A DNA stretch of 64,000 nucleotides from the NCBI GenBank assembly GCA_023375785.1, contig SZWC01004687.1:29669-93668 (forward strand), given 5' to 3'. The DNA comes from Penium margaritaceum. Its lineage: Eukaryota; Streptophyta; Zygnematophyceae; Desmidiales; Peniaceae. The notes under the pieces were generated by a model, which ran no database searches, was not told the DNA's origin, and worked only from the letters and a program-made list of their open reading frames with translations. Below are positions 41,459 through 51,700 of the stretch, piece by piece (positions within the stretch are counted from its first letter, which is position 1; the number at the start of each line of letters is the position of its first letter). The position numbers and the translations under genes are program-made.

Positions 41459-44400
41459 AAGTGTGTGTAATTGCTTGTAAGTGCGTATACGTATGTGTAA
41501 GTGTGTATAAGTACGTGTAAGTACGTGTCACTGCTCGTATGTGTGTGTAAGTGCGTTTAAGTGTGTGTAAGTACGTGTGAGTGCATGTAAGTACGTGTAA
41601 GTACGTGTAAGTGCGTGTAAGTGCGTGTAAGTGCATGTAAGTGTTTGTAAGTACGTATAAGTGCGTATAAGTACGTGTAAGTGCGTGTAAGTGCGTGTAA
41701 GTTTATATACGTTCGTGTAAGTATGCATAAGTGCGTGTAAGTACGTGTAAGTGTGTGTACGTGTGTGTAAGTGTGTGTAATTGCATGTAAGTGCGTGTAA
41801 GTGCGTGTAAGTGCGTGTAAGTACGTGTAAGTATGTGTAAGTGCATGTTAATACTTGTAAGTGCATGTAAGTGCGTGTAAGCACGTGTAAGTGCGTATAA
41901 CTGCGTGTAAGTATGTATAAGTACGTGTAAGTGTGTGTTAGTGTGTGTAAGTGCGTGTAAGTGTATGTAAGTCCGTGTAAGTGCGTGTAAGTACGTGTAA
42001 GTTCATGTAAGTGCGTGTAAGTGCATGTAAGTGCGTGTAAGTGTGTGTAAGTGCGTGTAAGTGCGTGTAAGTACGTGTAAGTGCATGTAAGTGTGTATAA
42101 GTGTATGTAAGTGCGTGTAAGTATGTGTAAGTGCGTGTGTACGTGTAAGTGTGTGTAACTGCGTATACGTGCGTGTAAGTGTGGGTAAGTGCGTATAAGT
42201 GCGTGTAAGTGCGTATTAGTACGTGTAAGTACGTGTAAGTGTGTGTGAGTGCGTATAAGTACGTGTAAGTGCGTGTAATTGTGTGTAAGTCATTCTAAGT
42301 ACGTGTAAGTACGTGTAAGTGCGTATAAGTGTGTGGAAGTTCGTGGAAGTGCGTGTAAGTGCGTGTAAGTGCAATTAACTGCGTATAAGTACGTGTAAGT
42401 ACATGTAAGTACATGTAAGTGCATGTAAGTGTGTGTAAGTGCGTGTAAGTATGTGTAAGTGTGGTTAAGTGTGTGTAAGTGCGTTTAAGTGCATGTAAGT
42501 ACCTGTAAGTGTGCGTAAGTGTGTATAAGTGTGTGTAAGTGCGTGTAAGTGCGTGTAAGTTCTTGTAAGTGCTTGTAAGTGCGTGTAATTATGTGTAAGT
42601 GTGTATAAGTATGTGTAAGTACGTGTAAGTGCGTGAAAGTGCGTGTAAGTGCTTGTAAGTGCATGTAAGTGCGTGTAAGTGTGTGTAAGTACATGTAAGT
42701 CCGCGTATGTATGCGTAAGTGCGTGTAAGTGTATGTAAGTATGTGTAAGTGTGTGTAAGTACATGTAAGTACGTGTAAGGGCATGTAAGTGCGTGTAAGT
42801 GCGTGTAAGTGTGTGTAAGTGCGTGTAAATGCATGTAAGTACATGTTAGTACATGGAAGCACGTGTAAGTGCGTGTTACTGTATGTAAGTACGTGTAAGT
42901 ATGGGTAAGTGTGTATAAGTGTACGTAAGTGCGTGTAAGTGCGTGTAAGTGTATGTAAGTTTGTGTAAGTACGTGTATGTGCATGTAAGTGCATGTAATT
43001 GCGTGCAAGTGCATGTAAGTGCATATAAGTGCATGTAAGTGTGTGTAAGTACATGTAAGTGCGTATAAGTGCATGTAAGTATGTATAACCACGTGTAAAT
43101 ACATGTAAGTGTGGATAAGTATGTGTATGTACGTGTAAGTGCGTGTAAGAGTGTGTAAGTATGTGTTAGTACGTCTAAGTGCGTGTAAGTGCGTGTAAGT
43201 GCGTGTAAGTGTGTGTAAGTGTTTGTAAGTGCGTATAAGTGTGTGTAATTGTGTGCAAGTGTGTGTAAGTACGTGTAAGTGTGTGTAACTGCGTGTAAGT
43301 GCATGTAAATGTCTGTAAGTGCGTGTAAGTGTGTGTAAGTGTGTGTAAGTGTGTGTAAGTGTGTGTAAGTTTGTGTAAGTATGTATAAGTGTGTATATGT
43401 GTATGTAAGTCGGTATAAGTGCGCGTAAGTGCGTGGAAGTATGTGTAAGTGTCGATAAGTGTGTTTAAGTATGTGTAAGTGCGTGTGAGTGCGTATAAGT
43501 GCGTGTAAGTGCGTGCAAGTATGTGTAAGTGCATGTTAATGCTTGTAAGTGCATGTAAGTACGTATAAGCATGTGTAAGTGCATGTAATTGCGTGTAAGT
43601 ACGTATAAGTGTGTGTAAGTGCAGGTAAGTATGTGTAAGAGTGTGTAAGTGCATGTAAGTGTATGTAAGTCCGTGTAAGTGCGTATAAGTGCGTGTAAGT
43701 TCATGGAAGTGCATGTAAGTGCATGTAAGTGTGTGTAAGTGTGTGTAAGTGTGTATATGTGTGTGTAAGTGTGTAAAAGTGCATGTAAGTGCGAGTAAGT
43801 ATGTACAAGTGCGTGTAAGTGCGTGTAAGTGTGTGTAACTGCGTATAAGTGCATGTAAGTGTGGGTAAGTGCATGTAAGTACGTGTAAGTATGTATAAGT
43901 GCGTGTAAGTGCGTGTAAGTGCATGTAAGTGTGTATAAGTGCGTGTAAGTGTGTGTAAGTGCGTGTAAGTGTGTATAAATGTGTGTAAGTGTGTGTAAGT
44001 GTGTGCAAGTGCGTGTAAGTACGTGTAAGTACGTGTAACTATGTATAAGTATGTGTAAGTGCGTGTAAGTGCGTCTAGGTGCGTGTAAGTGCGTATAAGT
44101 GCGTGTAAGTGCATGTAAGTGAGTGTAAGTGCGTGTAAGTGCCTGTAAGTGCGTGTAACTCTGTGTAAGTACGTGTAACTGCGTGTACGTATGTGTAAGT
44201 GCGTATAAGTGCGTATAAGTGCGTGTAAATACGTGTAAGTGCATGTAAGTATGTGTACGTGCGTGTAAGTACGTGTAAGTGCATATAAGTACGTATAAGG
44301 CTTAGTAAGTGTGTGTAAGTACGTGTAAGTGTGTGTAAGTACGTGTAAGTCTGTGTGAGTACGTGTAAGTATGTGTAAGTGTAATTAAATGCATGTAAGT

Positions 44401-46830
44401 GTGTGTAAGTGTATGTAAGTACGTGTAAGTGCGTGTAAGAGCGTGTACATGTGTGCAAGTACGTGTAAGTGCGTCTAAGTGCGTGGAAGTGCGTGTAAGT
44501 GCGTGTAAGTACGTGTAAGTGCGTGTAAGTACGTGCAAGTGCGTGTAAGTGCGTGTAAGTGTGTGTAAGTACGTTTAAGTGCGTATAAGTGTGTGTAATT
44601 GCGTGTAAGTCATTCTAAGTGCGTGTAAGTATGTGTAAGTGCATATAAGTGTGTGAAAGCTTGAGTAAGTGCGTGAAAGTGTGTGTAAGTGTGTGTAAGT
44701 GTGTATAAGTGTGTGTAAGTGCATGTAAGTGCGTATAAGTGCGTGTAAGTGCGTAAAAGTACATGTAAGTGCGTGTAAGTGTGTGTAAGTGTGTGTAAGT
44801 ATGTGTAAGTGCGTATAGGTACGTGTAAGTCCGTGTAAGTGCACATAAGTGTGTATAAGTGTGTGTAAGTGTGTGTAAGTGTGTGTAAGTGTGTGTAAGT
44901 GCGTGTAAGTGCGTATAAGTGTATGTAAGTGCGTGTAAGTGTGTGTAAGTATGTGTAAGTGCGTGTTAATGCTTGTAAGTACACGTAAGTACGTGTAAGC
45001 ATGTGTAAGTGCGTGTAACTGCGTGTAAGTACGTATACGTGTGTGTAAGTGCATGTAAGTGTGTGTAAGTGCGTGTAAGTGCGTGTAAGTGTATGTAAGT
45101 CCGTGTAAGTGCGTAAAAGTGCGTGTAAGTTCATGGAAGTGCATGTATGTACATGTAAGTGTGTGTAAGTATGTGTAAGTTTGTATAAGTATGTGTAAGT
45201 GTGTATAAGTGCATGTAAGTGCGTGTAAGTGCATGTAAGTGCCTGTGAGTATGTGTAGGTACGTGTAAGTGCGTGTAAGTATGTGTATCTGTTTATAAGT
45301 GCGTGTTAGTGCAGATAAGTGCGTGTAAAGTGCGTGTAAGTACGTATAAGTGCGTGTAAGTATGTGTAAGTGTGTGTAAGTGCGTATAAGTGCATGTAAG
45401 TGTGTGTAAGTGTGTGTAAGTGTGTGTAAGTGCGTGTAAGTACGTGTAAGTGTGTGAAAGTACGTGTAAGTACGTGTAAGTATGTGTAACTATGTATAAG
45501 TACGTGTAAGTGCGTGTAAGCGTGTCTAAGTGCCTTTAAGTGCGTGTAACTGCGTGTAAGTGCGTGTAACTGCGTGTACGTATGGATAAGTGTATGTAAG
45601 TGCGTATAAGTGCGTGTAAATACGTGTAAGTGCATGTAAGTACATGTACGTGCGTCTAAGTGCGTGTAAGTACGTATAAGTACGTATAAGTCTTTGTAAG
45701 TGTGTGTAAGTACGTGTTAGTGTGTGTAAGTACATGTAAGTCCGTGTAAGTATGTGTAAGTGCGTGCAAGTGTAATTAACTGCATGTAAGTATGTGTAAG
45801 TGCATGTAAGTACGTGTAAGTGTGTGTAAGTACGTGTAAGTGTGTGCAAGTACGTGTAAGTGTGTGTAAGTGTGTGTAAGTGCGTGTAAGTGCGTATAAG
45901 TGCGTGTAAGTGCGTGTAAGTGCGTGTAAGTACGTGTAAGTGCGTGTAGGTGTGTGTAAGTATGTGTAAGTGCGTATAGGTACGTGTAAGTTCGTGTAAG
46001 TGCGCATAAGTGCGTGTAAGTGTGTGTAAGGGTGTGTAAGTGTGTGTAAGTGCGTGTAGGTGCGTATAAGTGCGCATAAGTGCGTGTAAGTGCGTGTAAG
46101 TATGTGTAAGTGCGTGTTAATGCTTGTAAGTGCATGTAAGTACGTCTAAGCATGTGTAAGTGCGTGGAACTACGTGTAAGTACGTATAAGTGCGTGTAAG
46201 TGCATGTAAGTGTGTGTAAGTGTGTGTAAGTGCGTGTAAGTGCATGTAAGTCCCTGTAAGTATGTATAAGTGCGTGTAAGTTCATGGAAGTGCATGTAAG
46301 TGCATGTAAGTGTGAGTAAGTGTGTGTAAGTGTGTGTAAGTATGTGTAAGTGCGTGTAAGTGCATGTAAGTGTGTGTAACTGCGTATAAGTACGTGTAAG
46401 TATGGATAAGTATGTGTAGGTGCGTGCAAGTGTGTATAAGTGCGTGTAAGTGCGTGTAAGTGCGTGTAAGTGCGTATAAGTGCATATAAGTATGTGTAAG
46501 TGTGTGTAAGTGTGAGTGCGTGTAAGTGCGTGTAAGTGTGTGTAAGTGCGTGTAAGTATGTGTAAGTACGTGTAACTACGTATAAGTATGTGTAAGTGCG
46601 TGTAAGCGCGTCTAAGTACGTGTAAGGCGTGTAAGTGCGTGTAAGTGCATGTAAGTGAGTGTAAGTGCGTGTAAGTGCCTGTAAGTGCGTGTAACCGTGT
46701 GTAAGTGCGTGTAACTGCGTGTACGTGTGGGTAAGTGCGTGTAAGTGCGTATAAGTGTGTGTAAATACGTGTAAGTGCATGTAAGTACGTGTACGTGCGT
46801 GTAAGTACGTGTAAGTGTGTATAAGTACGT

Positions 46831-46835
46831 ATAAG
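46831..46835. repeat. Target-site duplication, left copy (ATAAG)
   Basis: ATAAG directly precedes the TGTT end of the LTR and matches ATAAG at 48708-48712. Removing the element plus one ATAAG restores a decamer array in perfect 10-bp register across the site, which strongly supports a true 5-bp duplication. Confidence 0.8.
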
Positions 46836-47021
46836 TGTTGTCCGTTTTTTTGCCACGCTCGTCGTTGTTCCGCGATGTCACTTCACTTCCGCGCCTTCCA
46901 TGTTGTCCTCTGCACATCTCCTCCTTCCACACACCATAAGACTTCATTCCACATTCCACCTGACACGTTGGCACCTTTGATCACTCACACGTGGTCTTTC
47001 CTCCCATCACCTCACCCCTCC

Positions 47022-47250
47022 GACATGGCAATTCCACGGAACTCCATCACCCCCTCCGGGAACACCCCTATTCCGCGGATTTGTTTTCCTCATAGTGTCC
47101 CTGACATGGCAATTCCGCGGGTACACATATGGCTCACTTCGGCAGCCCCTCTTCCGCGGATTTGGCTTCCCCCTAGTGTCTCCAACATGGCAATTCCGCG
47201 GATACACACATAGCCCACTTTTGCAGCCCCCATTCCGCGGATTTGGCACG
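47022..47250. repeat. 81-bp tandem repeat in the solo LTR, nearly 3 copies
   Basis: Copies start at 47022, 47103 and 47184, each with ACATGGCAATTCC near the start and TTCCGCGGATTTG about 50 bp later. The third copy stops near 47250. Because 81 is a multiple of three, both strands show open frames with a 27-residue periodicity, which I take as a by-product. Short tandem repeats of this kind are common in the U3 part of LTRs, where they can act as enhancers; that role here is inference. Confidence 0.8.
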
Positions 47251-47620
47251 CTCTACACCCCTAGAAGAGACCCAGTCCGCAGTCCCACCCCTTAGTCACT
47301 TTGGAAACACCCTTCTTGCGCATTCCATCACTCCGCTAAAGCATAGAACATGGAAAATCCGCGGAACCAAGACAGAGACACAGTAATCACGCGGCAGAGG
47401 CCCAGTAACCTTCCTTCCGCTCTCTTGAGAGTTGTCCAAGGGCCACCCATCCACTTCCGCGGTCACTTGGACACTCTTCAGCGCTCTTCACTTGTGTCAG
47501 GCCAGTATTGTGAGTGATTCCGCGAAACAACTTTTGTCATCTTCGGAGTCCTCAGATTCACTTGCGGCTTCCATGGTGATAGAGTGCTGAGACGGAGGGA
47601 GTGAGGCAAGGTTGTGAGGC

Positions 47621-47626
47621 AATAAA
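47621..47626 (+). promoter_or_regulatory. AATAAA hexamer in the solo LTR
   Basis: A canonical polyadenylation hexamer on the + strand. It lies upstream of the TATA-like box on that strand, so it does not give a simple U3-R-U5 order. A reverse-strand AATAAA at 47780-47785 has the same problem on the other strand. Either may be chance. Confidence 0.2.
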
Positions 47627-47708
47627 CTTGATTAACTCATGTCAGCCGAACACAAGTCCACAAGCCCGAATCCCAAGTCCGAACATCACACTGATGCAAC
47701 GAAGTCCA

Positions 47709-47716
47709 TTATATAG
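47709..47716. promoter_or_regulatory. TATA-like box in the solo LTR
   Basis: TTATATAG on +, which reads TATATAA on the - strand (47715-47709). It is the only clear TATA-type element in an otherwise C-rich island and lies near its middle, where an LTR promoter is expected. The strand it serves cannot be decided from the sequence. Confidence 0.35.
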
Positions 47717-48707
47717 TCCGCTACACCCTTCCCCGCCGCGTCGCGGCCCTCTTGTATTCACACCTACTACCACCACTACTTTATTCTCATCCGCGAGGTA
47801 AGTGCCGCCATCGCTTCCTCCTTGCTTGTCGCGCCGCCTCCCGCCACTTTTTGGTCTTTGCGCATTGTGGTTCTCGCCATTCTTGGTCCGGTTGTCTTCC
47901 CGCGTCTTGTACAACACTTCCGCACCTTGTGTGACCCTTTCTTTTGTCCAAAACACTTGTGCCTCTTATTCCGCCATAACACGTCTCTCCTCTAAACACC
48001 AAATCCGCGGATACGCATGGAGGCCTCTTCCCGCACCCCTCTTGTCCACACAAGTGACTCCAACTCCATCAGAAATGTGGCGAATCCGCGGGTCAACATT
48101 ATGGCAGCTTTCCGCCTCTTCCGCGGCACTGTAACTTGCCTCTCTGTTGTTACTGGCAAGGCAATTCCGCGGGTTAGGCACCCAGCATCATTCCGCCGCA
48201 CTTCCTCATTAGCCACAAAACACCTTCCCAAACATGCCCATCCCGCTCCTGACCATCATGGCACTTTCTCACGCCCTCTGTGCACCCAAAACTTGCTCTG
48301 ATAGCCTCCCAAACAACCCAACTCCGCGGCTAAACCTTATACCATGTTTTGAGGCCTTCTGCGGACCCCAAAGTCACCCAATTTCCCCTCCCAAGTTGCC
48401 TAATCCGCAGACACACCCCCTGCCCTCGTTTTGCCTCTTCCGCGAAACCCCAAATATGAAGCCATTGTTACTGAACAGCCAATTCCGCGGGTCTACCACT
48501 GGGCACAATTCCAGCCTTCCCCACACCCATAAACATCCCAACACAAGCCCAGAAAGATGCCCAGTCCGCCCCTCCACCACGAGGATCAACTGTGGTTCTC
48601 TCCCTTTGCCCAAAGACCACCCCTCACTTTCCTCAACTCCATCGCGGAACCCATGACTCGGTCTCCCTCGCGGAATATTTGCGTGCGCGGCAGATTTCAT
48701 GTAAACA

Positions 48708-48712
48708 ATAAG
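48708..48712. repeat. Target-site duplication, right copy (ATAAG)
   Basis: Matches ATAAG at 46831-46835 exactly. The array resumes in phase immediately after it. Confidence 0.8.
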
Positions 48713-51700
48713 TCTTTGTAAGTGTGTGTAAAGATGTGTAAGTGTGTGTAAGTACGTGTAAGTCCGTGTAAGTACGTGTAAGTGCGTGTAAGTGCAATTA
48801 ACTGCATATAAGTGCGTGTAAGTGCACGTAAGTACGTGTAAGTGCGTGTAAGTACGTGTGAGTGTGTGCAAGTACGTGTAAGTGCGTGTAAGTGTATGTA
48901 CGTGCGTGTAAGTGTGTATAAGTGCGTGTAAGTGTGTGTAAGTGCGTGTAAGTGCGTGTAAGTGCGTGTAAGTGTGTGTAAGTATGTATAAGTGCGTATA
49001 GGTACATGTAAGTCTGTGTAAGTGTGCGTAAGTGCATGTAAGTGTGTGTAAGTGTGTGTAAGTGTGTGTAAGTGTGTGTAAGTGCGTGTAAGTGCGTATA
49101 AGTGCATGTAAGTGCGTGTAAGTGCGTGTACGTATGTGTAAGTGCGTGTTAATGCTTGTAAGTGCATGTAAGTACATATAAGCATGTGTAAGTGCGTGGA
49201 ACTGCGTGTAAGTATGTATAAGTGCGTGTAAGTGCATGTAAGTGTGTGTAAGTGTGTGTAAGTACGTGTAAGTGCATGTACTTTTCTCTAAGTGCGTATA
49301 AGTGCGTGTAAGTTCATGGAAGTGCATGTAAGTGCATGTAAGTGTGTGTAAGTGTGTGTAAGTGTGTGTAAGTGTATATAAGTGCATGTAGGTGTGTGTA
49401 AGTGCATGTAAGTGTGTGTAAGTATGTGTAAGTGCGTGTAAGTGCGTGTAAGTGCATAGAAGTGCGTGTAAGTGTGTGCAAGTACGTGTAAGTATGAGTA
49501 AGTACTTGTAAGTGCGTGTAAGTGCGTATAAGTATGTGTAAGTGCGTTTAAGTGCATGTAAGTGCGTATAAGTGCGTGTAAATGCGTGTTAGTACGTGTA
49601 AGTGCGTCTAAGTGCATGTAAGTGCGTGTAAGTGTGTGTAAGTACATATAAGTGCGTGTAAGTACGTATACGTACGTGTAAGTGTGTATAAGTGTGTGTA
49701 AGTGTGTATAAGTACGTGTAAGTACATGTAAGTGCGTGTAAGTGCATATAAGTATATGTAAGTGCGTGTAAATGCGTGTAAGTGCGTGTAAGTGCGTGTA
49801 ATTGCGTGTAAGTGCGTGTAATTGGGTGTAACTGTGTGTAAGTACATGTAAGTGTGTATAAGTGGATGTCAGTGTATATAAGTACGTGTAAGTGCGTGTA
49901 AGTACGTTCAAGTGCGTGTAAGTGCATGTAAGTGCGTGTAAGTGCGTATAAGTGCGTCCAAGTGCGTGTAAGTGCGTGTAAGTGTGTGTAATGGTGTGTA
50001 AGTGCGTATCAGTGTGTATAAGTGTTGGTAAGTGCATATAACTGCATGGAAGTGCGTGTAAGTATGTGTAATTGGGTGGAAGTGCATATAAGGACATGTC
50101 AGTGCGTGTACGTATGTGTAAGTGCGTGTAAGTGCATATAAGTACATGTTAAGTGTGTATAAGTGCCTATAAGTACATGTAAATTTGTCGTACTGCGTGT
50201 AAGTGCGTGTAAGTGCATGTAAGTGTGTGTAAGTGCGTGCAAGTGCGTGTAAGTACTTGTAAGTTTGTATAAGTACTTGTAAGTCCGTGTAAGTACGTGT
50301 AACTGCGTCTAAGAGCGTGTAACTGGGTGTAAGTGTGTGTAAGTGCGTGTAAGTGTGTGTAAATGCGTGTAAGTGAGTGTAAGTGCGTGTAAATGTGTGT
50401 AAGTGCGTGTAAGTACATGTAAGTGCGTGTAATTGCGTGTAAGTCTTTGTAAGTGCGTGTGAGTATGTGTAAGTGTGTGTAAGTGTGTGTAAGTTTGTGT
50501 AAGTGCGTGTAAGTGCGGGTAAGTCCAATCAACTGCGTATAAGTGCGTGAAAGTGCGTGTAAGTACGTGTAAGTGTGTGCAAGTGCGTGTAAGTGCATGT
50601 AAGTGCGTGTAAGTGTGTGTAAGTGCGTGTAAGTATGTGTAAGTGTGTATAAGTGCGTGTACGTGTGTGTAAGTGCATGTAAGTGTGTGTAAGTGCATGT
50701 AAGTGTGTATAGGTGCGTGTAAGTGCGTGTAAGTGCGTATAAGTGTATGTAAGTGCGTGTTAGTACATGTAAGTGCGTGTAAGTGCGCATAAGTGCGTGT
50801 AAGTGTGTGTAAGTGCGTACAAGTGTGTAAAAGTACGTGTAAGTGCGTGTAGGTACGTGTAGGTCCGTGTAAGTGTACGTAAGCCATGTAAGTGCGTGGA
50901 AGTGCATGTAAGTGTGTGCAAGTGTGTGTAAGTGCGTGTAAGTGTGTGTAAGTACGTTTAAATGCGTGTAAGTACATGTAAGTGCATGTTAGCACGTGTA
51001 AGTGCGAATAACTGTGTGTAAGTGCGTGTATGTGCGTTTAAGTGCGTGTAAGTACATCTAAGTGCGTGTAGGTGCGTGTAAGTGTATGTAAGTACGTGTA
51101 AGTGTGTGTAAGTACGTGTAAGTGTGTGTAACTGCCTGTAAGTGTGTGTAACTGAGGATAAGTGCATGTAAGTGCGTGTAAGTGCATGTATGTGCGTGTA
51201 AGTGTATGTTAGTGCTTGTAAGTGCGTGTAAGTGTGTGTAACTACGTGTCACTGCATGTAAGTGCGTGTTACTGTGTGTACGTGTATGTAAGTACATGTA
51301 AGTGCATATAAGTGCGTGTAAGTGCATGGAAGTGTGTAAAAGCGTGTGTAAGAGTGTGTAAGTATGTGTAAGTGCATGTAAGTATGTGGAAGTACGTGTA
51401 AGTGTGTATAAGTGCGTGTAAGTACATGTAAGTACATGTAAGTGCGTGTAAGTGCATGCAAGTGTATGTAAGTACGTGTAAGAACGTGTACGTGCGCATA
51501 AGTGCGTGGAAGTATGTGTAAGTACGTGTAACTGTGTGTAATTGCGTGTAAGTATGTGTAAGTGCGCGTAAGTGCGTGTAACTGCGTGTAAGTGCGTGTA
51601 AGTGCATGTAAGTGTGTGTAAGTACGAGTAAGTGCGTGCAAGTACATGTAAGTACGTGTAAGTGCGTCTAAGTATGTGTCATTGCGTGTAAGTACGTATA

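Larger units (their letters stand above)
14302..46835 (-). repeat. 10-bp satellite array, right arm, main block
   Basis: About 3,250 copies of the same decamer in the opposite orientation, read on + as GTGCGTGTAA, GTACGTGTAA, GTGTGTGTAA, GTGCATGTAA and GTATGTGTAA. Stop-free frames lie on the - strand here, as expected if they are by-products of the unit. Superimposed markers recur at roughly 0.8-0.9 kb over much of the block: CTTGTAGGT, then CAATTAACT about 250-300 bp later, and GTAGGT...GTAAGTCCGTGTAAG. These define a higher-order repeat of about 80-90 decamers that has since been rearranged. No unrelated insertion longer than a few bases was seen before 46836. No gene is supported. Confidence 0.97.
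46836..48707. mobile_element. Solo LTR of an LTR retrotransposon (fossil)
   Basis: A 1,872-bp island of unrelated sequence interrupts the decamer array. It begins TGTTGTCC and ends GTAAACA, so it has the TG...CA ends of an LTR with a TGTT/AACA inverted terminus. It is flanked by the 5-bp direct repeat ATAAG, a duplication size typical of LTR-retrotransposon integration. No internal region, primer-binding site or polyprotein is present, so I read it as a solo LTR left by recombination between two LTRs. The sequence is C-rich on + and contains an 81-bp tandem repeat, a TATA-like box, and 13 CCGCGG hexamers. Orientation and superfamily are unresolved. It is younger than the surrounding array; with a single LTR, its age cannot be estimated. 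The short open frames in it resemble no protein I recognise. Confidence 0.72.

Noticed and set aside
46815-47213. Open frame with a 27-residue Met-Ala-Ile-Pro-Arg periodicity as a protein
   Set aside because: The periodicity is the 81-bp DNA repeat of the solo LTR, both strands are open, and the frame starts in the decamer array.
47601-48656. Short open frames in the LTR island as genes
   Set aside because: They overlap on both strands, are compositionally biased by C-rich DNA, and resemble no known domain.
46836-48707. LTR island as a large DNA transposon with an 8-bp duplication
   Set aside because: An 8-bp reading (ATAAGTGT against ATAAGTCT) has a mismatch and no convincing terminal inverted repeat, while TG...CA ends with a perfect 5-bp ATAAG fit an LTR better.
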